Assembly: GCA_030549335.1 (NCBI GenBank)
Contig: CM060191.1
Coordinates: 58,105,947-58,169,946, forward strand
Length of the DNA stretch: 64,000 bases
Source: Pontederia crassipes
Taxonomy: Eukaryota > Streptophyta > Magnoliopsida > Commelinales > Pontederiaceae
Direction: 5' to 3'
In this document: positions 59,249-64,000 of the stretch, one piece after another
Layout of the letters: every line of letters begins with the position of its first letter
Numbering within the stretch: the first letter of the stretch is position 1
Translations under genes and position numbers: made by a program
The notes under the pieces: generated by a model
What the model saw: only the letters and a program-made list of their open reading frames with translations
Told to the model about the DNA's origin: nothing
Database searches by the model: none

Positions 59249-60148
59249 CTATCTCGCTCCCAGCTCCCCGTGCAGCGCCTTGCAGTACAGGTACAGCACC
59301 ACGGTCGTCACCATCCAGTATAGCAGCAGCACGGCCGTGATGGCCGACCCGACCACGGTCTTCGCCACCACCGGCAGCGCTCCGATCCAGTCCCGACCCG
59401 CCGCATGCACCTCCTCGCGCCCCAAGCTGAGTCCCCAGAGCGTGAGGCCGATTCCGGCGCCGAAGAAGAGTGAGAGGAGGAGCGACGCCCATCGCATCCC
59501 CTTCATCAAGTCCGCGCTCCGCCAGAGCGTCGCGAAGCCCCAACTCGGTTCCAGCACCGAGATGACGCCGGCGAGAGTCCAATTGAGCTGGAACAGGAGG
59601 AGGCCGACGGCGACGGTGGCGGTGACCAGGGCGACAATGACTGAGATCGGGAGGTGGAAGAAGGAAAGAACCTTGAAGAGGGAGGCGAGGAGGAGGGACG
59701 GGAGGAGGAGAGCCAGGGCGAGGGTGAGGAGGAGCCGGCCAAGGGGAGGGAAGAGAGAGCGGAGGGCGTGGAGGATCTTAACTGGGCGGCCATAGAAGCC
59801 GCGGAGGACGCTGTTCGAGACCGCGGCGAAGGCGGCGAGGAGGAGGGCGATGACGGCGGCTGCATAGAGGACGGCGAGGACGGCGGAGGCGGCGGCGGAT
59901 GGACCGCGACGGAGGAGGAGGAAGTAATTAGTGGACGGGCGGTGGCCGGAGGCGGACGAGAGGAAAGGGAGGAGGAGGGGAGGGGCGGCGACCAAGAGGG
60001 AGGAGAGAGGGAGGAGGAAGAGGACGGAGAGGGAGAGGAAGTGGCGCGAGTGCGCTGCGACGACGCGTCGCGACTCGAGGACAACGCCGGAGAGCATCTC
60101 CGGCCACAGGGAAGAGGACGAGGTGGCCGCTACGGCAGCGCCGGCCAT
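59249..60148 (-). CDS. Intronless six-span plant membrane protein (DUF7847-like family), intact copy
   Basis: 299 residues, single exon, GC-rich. Start MAGAAVAATSSSSLWPEMLS; the first in-frame Met after upstream sequence that is frame-shifted in this copy. Hydrophobic stretches suggest six membrane spans: about residues 37-62, 90-117, 138-160, 166-190, 224-246 and 262-288. The C-terminal half carries VISVLEPSWGFATLWRSADL and ends VVLYLYCKALHGELGAR, the pattern of a plant family of uncharacterised membrane proteins (Arabidopsis At4g19950/At5g44860 type, recalled from memory). The Ala/Leu-rich spans and lack of catalytic motifs give no biochemical role. The promoter at 60149-60560 is duplicated next to the second copy. 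The Glu/Gly-rich ORF on the opposite strand is a mirror of this gene. Confidence 0.82.
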   Translation of the reverse strand: MAGAAVAATSSSSLWPEMLSGVVLESRRVVAAHSRHFLSLSVLFLLPLSSLLVAAPPLLLPFLSSASGHRPSTNYFLLLRRGPSAAASAVLAVLYAAAVIALLLAAFAAVSNSVLRGFYGRPVKILHALRSLFPPLGRLLLTLALALLLPSLLLASLFKVLSFFHLPISVIVALVTATVAVGLLLFQLNWTLAGVISVLEPSWGFATLWRSADLMKGMRWASLLLSLFFGAGIGLTLWGLSLGREEVHAAGRDWIGALPVVAKTVVGSAITAVLLLYWMVTTVVLYLYCKALHGELGAR

Positions 60149-61503
60149 GAGGGCGGCGGCGGTTCGTTCTGGAATATGGAAGAGGTAGGTGGTTTCGGAT
60201 GTGGGGACTGCTCCGTTGGCTCTTTTTGTTGGCTTCGGGCGTTGCCTTGCAAGCGAGAAAAAGCCGCTCTTTAAGGGGATAGGAACAAACTACGAAGTGA
60301 AGTGGTGACGATTTATTGATGTCATAATGATGGAGATAATAAAAAAAACTCCATGTTTGTATTTGTACTAACGCACCGTGCTTGGTTTAAAATTAACGAG
60401 AAAATTTGAACTTAACCTCTTATATCGTTAAGAAAAACAATTACTTAAAATTTGATATTTTTTTAATGTAGAAAACTAATATGATTTTTTCTTTGCGTTA
60501 AAATCGTCCGATAAATTAGATGTGAAGTTGTTAAAATATACGGTCTAAATAATAGAGCGGTAAGATTAGGTTGCGGTTTTCCTTGAAAGAATAAAATGAT
60601 ACCCCAATTTGGCTCTCAGGAGGCCATCTCAAAAATGGTTCAATCTGAATTGGGAATGCCTCAAACGACTCAACCTAAAACTAATCTAACTTGATCTAAC
60701 CGATTTGTGTCTTGATTCCTGTTTTTTCTTGCTATATTTATGGATCTCCTTTGTGCATTAAAGAAACATTTCTTTTGTCTCGAAATGGGGAAATAAATCT
60801 CCGAAGAAACAAATGTGAGACAGTTGTATCGCACATGTCAGATATTTGATAAACCAAAGATGCCACATATATTAAAGTAAAAATAATAAAATGAAAAAGA
60901 TATCGAAAAACACTTGCATTATTATATAAAAAGTGGATGTGAAAATGCTGAGAAAATAAATTGCAAAGCTCCCGATTATTATGGGCCTCATTTCGGTCCA
61001 TGGACAGCACGTTCTCCGAGACCCAACTATAGGCTGGGCTTTTAGGGAAACCCAATATATCATAATGGGCTGTGATTAGGTAATAGTGGCATACAGATCC
61101 AAAACTGAATTAATTCTTTATGGGCTGTACAATCTTTTTGAACGAAGAAGCCACAATCCACGATCCACTAGGCAATACTTTGAGCTGCGATTCTCCAAAG
61201 AGATTCTGGAATTTTATTTTGCTTCTGTTTGGGATTATTTTTTTACGAGTGCAAATGTGCAATTGAGGTTTAATATTATTACACTGCTTATATTATTTTA
61301 TAGGATTTAATGTTTGTATAAATAAATTACCTATTAACACATAAATTATCAACTTTTAAATATGAGATTGTGATTTATTAATAAAATTATTTTCTTAAGA
61401 GATATTGTTGACAACTATCTAATAGTGTTTGAGTCCATAAATGCTTGTTTTAGTAGAGCTACTTAATTCCATTGGTATCTCTTGACATATATGGAAGGTC
61501 ACA
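60149..61503. other. Upstream flank of the membrane-protein gene
   Basis: 60149-60460 is nearly identical to 63677-64000, the promoter of the second copy. 60600-61500 contains no recognised gene or repeat; the short ORFs show no family. Confidence 0.6.
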
Positions 61504-63185
61504 TGTAATGCTTCCGAATCGACCTCCGCCACGTGGCGAAAACTAATTTGGAGACGCTACGACATGTTATGACTTTGACCATAATACATATCTCAGTAAA
61601 AAATCGAGACACATTAGCGGAAGAATAATAAAATAAAAGAGATAAATAAAAATATAACTTTAATTAGCGAAAGTCTAACAAGTGGTTATATCATTTCTAA
61701 TAAATAAAATAAAGTTTTACATCATGAAATTATAATGCGGAAGGGAAAAGAAAAAATCTATATAAGAACTAATAAAACCTATGGTTCATGTGTTCTCTTG
61801 CCGTCAGAGCTTTCTCACCATACACCTACTCCACCTTGTCACTGGCATGGTCCTGTGGAAATCAGACACAGAGGAAGAGGTTCTCCCGTAAGCTTTACAG
61901 CCTAATGAGGAACCACACAATATACAATGCATGACATAAATATAATAATCAGAAATAGATAATCAAACTTGAAAAGATAACATGGCAGTATCATAAATCA
62001 TTATAAGAAATAATTAAGAGGATTTAATAAATCATGAGAGTCAATAATACATATTAACTTGGAATCATGTCATACTTGTAAAACATAACGATAACTTGAC
62101 TTGACTTAATCATGCCTCTTGATCTTGGTTATTATTAGAAATTAGGGTGATCTTAAGTGCCTTTAGTTCTTGGGGTATGCCGAGCAGACGATACTGTCTT
62201 GTGCGAGTCAATGGGTGATCAAACCATGACCAAGGGAGCTACCCTTATCTTGCTGCACTTAGTTTGGATTGGCAACCCATTATTAATCTTTCATATGAAC
62301 TTATTAATCACTTTTAATAACTTATGGCTCTTTGTTCTTTGTTCCATGGATACGATAAGATCAATAAGAAATAAATCAATAAGAGAATAGGTCTTGAAAA
62401 ATCAATGAGGAATCTCTGTGGAATCAAAAAAATAGAATCAATTATATATAAGTAATATCTGGATAAAAGGAAAATAATTAATAAATATAGTAAAAGGTTT
62501 TCTAGGAATCGGTCGACCGATGGTCTATTGATCGGTCGATCGGTCTATTCAGATCGGTCGACCGGTTGACTGATTCGGACTGATCGGGTTGATCGATCCG
62601 TTCAGTTGAACGGTCGACCGGTGGGTAAGGATCGGTCGATCAGTTACAGGGATCGATTGACCGGTCAACGTATGCAGAAAATCAGCAGCAGCCAGGTTAT
62701 CGGTCGACGTCCAAAAAAGTTGCAGACTTTCGAAATCCATAAATTCTTCGATGCAATCTCAACTTAACATAGTTCCTATCTCCTAGCAAATCAATCACAC
62801 AACAATAGAACAACAGACAATTTCAAAGAATTCAGGAAATCAAACAATTAAAATGATAACTTGAACCCTATTCTTATTCTTTTTTTTTTTCATAATGATT
62901 AGGGCATGAATTGGGATAATTCACAGATCATGCAAGGTGATTTCGATTCACCCACCTGTTATCGCAATTAATTCCTCTTTTCGTTCGTCGAAAATCGATT
63001 AAACAACACCCCTATTGTCCTATGTTTTCTGCCCTATTCTTCTTCTCTATCGCTGCCTGCAATCTAACGAAGATGGCTGTAGGACGGGCGTGTCGATCAT
63101 GGGATTGCAGTAAGGGGAGGGAAAAAAAGATCGACCTCCGGCAGCATGCTCTCTAAACAGCAGCGTGGCCGCAGGGATCAAACAT
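61504..63185 (-). repeat. LTR of a related Ty3-type family, opposite orientation
   Basis: On minus it would run from TGTTTGATCCC (63185) to GCATTACA (61504). It contains the same kind of GGTCGACCG array (62505-62705), a region with TTATTCTTCCGC (61618-61630 on plus as its inverse) and a TAGCGTCTCC...CCACGTGGCGGAGG end, parallel to TAGCGCCCTC...CGTGGCAGGAGG of the chromovirus LTR. No internal region or partner LTR is seen here, so it is a solo or cut LTR. It has no matching flanking duplication. Borders are my estimate. Confidence 0.6.
62505..62705. repeat. Third GGTCGACCG palindrome array
   Basis: About nine copies of CGGTCGACCG, CGGTCGATCGGT and close variants, as in the chromovirus LTRs but with different spacers. 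Confidence 0.85.
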
Positions 63186-63772
63186 GCGATAATGACTAAG
63201 ATCGGGAGGTGAAGGAAGGAAAGAACCTTGAAGAGGGAGGCGAGGAGGAGGGATGGGAGGAGGAGCGCCAGTGCGAGGGTGAGGAGGAGCCGGCCAAGGG
63301 GAGGGAAAAGAGAGCGGAAGGCGTGGAGGATCTTAACGGGGCAGCCGTAGAAGCTGCGGAGGACATTGTTCGAGACCGCGGCGAAGGCGGCAAGGAGGAG
63401 GGCGAGGACGACGGAGGCGGCGGCGGATGGATCGCGACGGAGGAGAAGGAAGTAATTAGTGGACGGGTGATGGCCGGAGGCGGACGAGAGGAAAGGGAGG
63501 AGGAGGGGAGGGGCGGCGACCAAGAGGAAGGAGAGAGGGAGGAAGAAGAGGACGGAGAGGGAGAGGAAGTGGCGCGAGTGCGCTGCGACGATGCGTCGCG
63601 ACTCGAGGACAACGCCGGAGAGCATCTCCGGCCACGGGAAAGAGGACGAGGTGGCCGCTACGACGGCGCCGGCCATGAGGGCGGCGACGGTTCGTTCTGG
63701 AATATGGAAGAGGTTGATGGTTTGGGACTGCTCCGTTGGCTCTTTTCGTTGGCTTCTGACGTTGCCTTGCAA
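63047..63772 (-). pseudogene. Truncated duplicate of the membrane-protein gene with a foreign C-terminus
   Basis: From the family Met at 63674-63676 (MAGAVVAATSSSFPWPEMLS) it matches the intact gene at 59249-60148 to HLPILVIIA, lacking a few residues around the second span (VLYAAAVIA) and the last about 110 residues. Beyond 63186 the frame reads on into LTR sequence, adding CLIPAATLLFREHAAGGR... up to a stop at 63047. The whole open frame is 241 residues counted from an upstream in-frame Met at 63772; in the intact copy that upstream part is out of frame. At least two predicted C-terminal spans are lost, so the original function is unlikely. The promoter is retained and the copies are nearly identical, so the duplication looks recent. 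Confidence 0.8.
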
Positions 63773-64000
63773 GCGAGAAAAAGCCGCTCTTTAAGGGGAT
63801 AGGAACAAACTACGAAGTGAAGTGGTGACGATGTATTGATATCATAATGATGGAGATAATAAAAAAAACTCCATGTTTGTATTTGTACTAACGCACCGTG
63901 CTTGGTTTAAAATTAACGAGAAAATTTGACATTAACCTCTTATATCGTTAAGAAAAACAATTACTTAAAATTTGATATTTTTTTAATGTAGAAAACTAAT
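63677..64000. other. Duplicated promoter region of the truncated copy
   Basis: Nearly identical to 60149-60480, including TTTAAGGGGATAGGAACAAA and CTAACGCACCGTGCTTGG. The duplicate continues past the window end. Confidence 0.85.

Noticed and set aside
59654-60274. 206-residue Glu/Gly-rich plus-strand ORF (and a similar one at 63209-63802)
   Set aside because: Exact antisense of the GC-rich membrane-protein gene; the minus frame has family similarity and membrane spans.

Overview
This window is nuclear DNA of a flowering plant. Spliced genes with GT-AG introns sit in AT-rich DNA filled with plant transposons: SINEs, MITEs, CACTA, PIF/Harbinger, LINE, Copia and Ty3 chromovirus. Two GC-rich coding regions (about 25.0-25.4 kb and 59.2-60.2 kb) would suit a monocot, but I cannot fix the species.

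Genic part. At 0.2-2.0 kb (minus) lie the first seven exons of a mannose-1-phosphate guanylyltransferase alpha-like gene (KONJAC type); its 3' end is outside the window. At 3.36-14.98 kb (minus) is a complete 15-exon HOS15/TBL1-type gene (LisH plus WD40 co-repressor; 576 residues by my exon joining). Its introns carry three Au-like SINEs with target-site duplications, one tRNA-type SINE and a 1.3-kb foldback element. At 23.96-25.39 kb (minus) is a complete six-exon bHLH gene (252 residues). At 59.25-60.15 kb (minus) is an intronless six-span membrane protein gene (299 residues). A partial, probably recent duplicate at 63.05-63.77 kb keeps the promoter and N-terminal half but ends in unrelated sequence.

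Transposon part. 15.6 kb: Tourist-like MITE (related copies at 28.2 and 43.7 kb). 19.6-23.0 kb: decayed L1-type LINE. 27.4-28.2 kb: larger MITE-like element. 30.49-32.13 kb: non-autonomous CACTA element (TSD ATT) with internal minisatellites. It abuts 32.14-32.94 kb, a small element with TTA duplications that carries a broken piece of a Rubisco accumulation factor 1 (RAF1) gene. 34.0-43.0 kb: Copia element (minus) interrupted by a Ty3-type LTR and leader. 44.42-48.93 kb: full-length PIF/Harbinger element (TSD TAA) with both its genes, each broken by nonsense changes. 49.33-58.79 kb: chromodomain-bearing Ty3 retrotransposon with two long LTRs and an extra zinc-knuckle ORF before gag. 61.50-63.19 kb: LTR of a related family, opposite orientation, abutting the truncated gene copy.

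The host genes are independent housekeeping or regulatory genes and do not form a pathway. The most interesting items are the RAF1 fragment inside a PIF-type element, the chimeric duplicate membrane-protein ORF, the extra CCHC ORF of the chromovirus, and the arrays of palindromic GGTCGACC motifs in its LTRs. All splice joins were made by eye from splice consensus, reading frame and family similarity.
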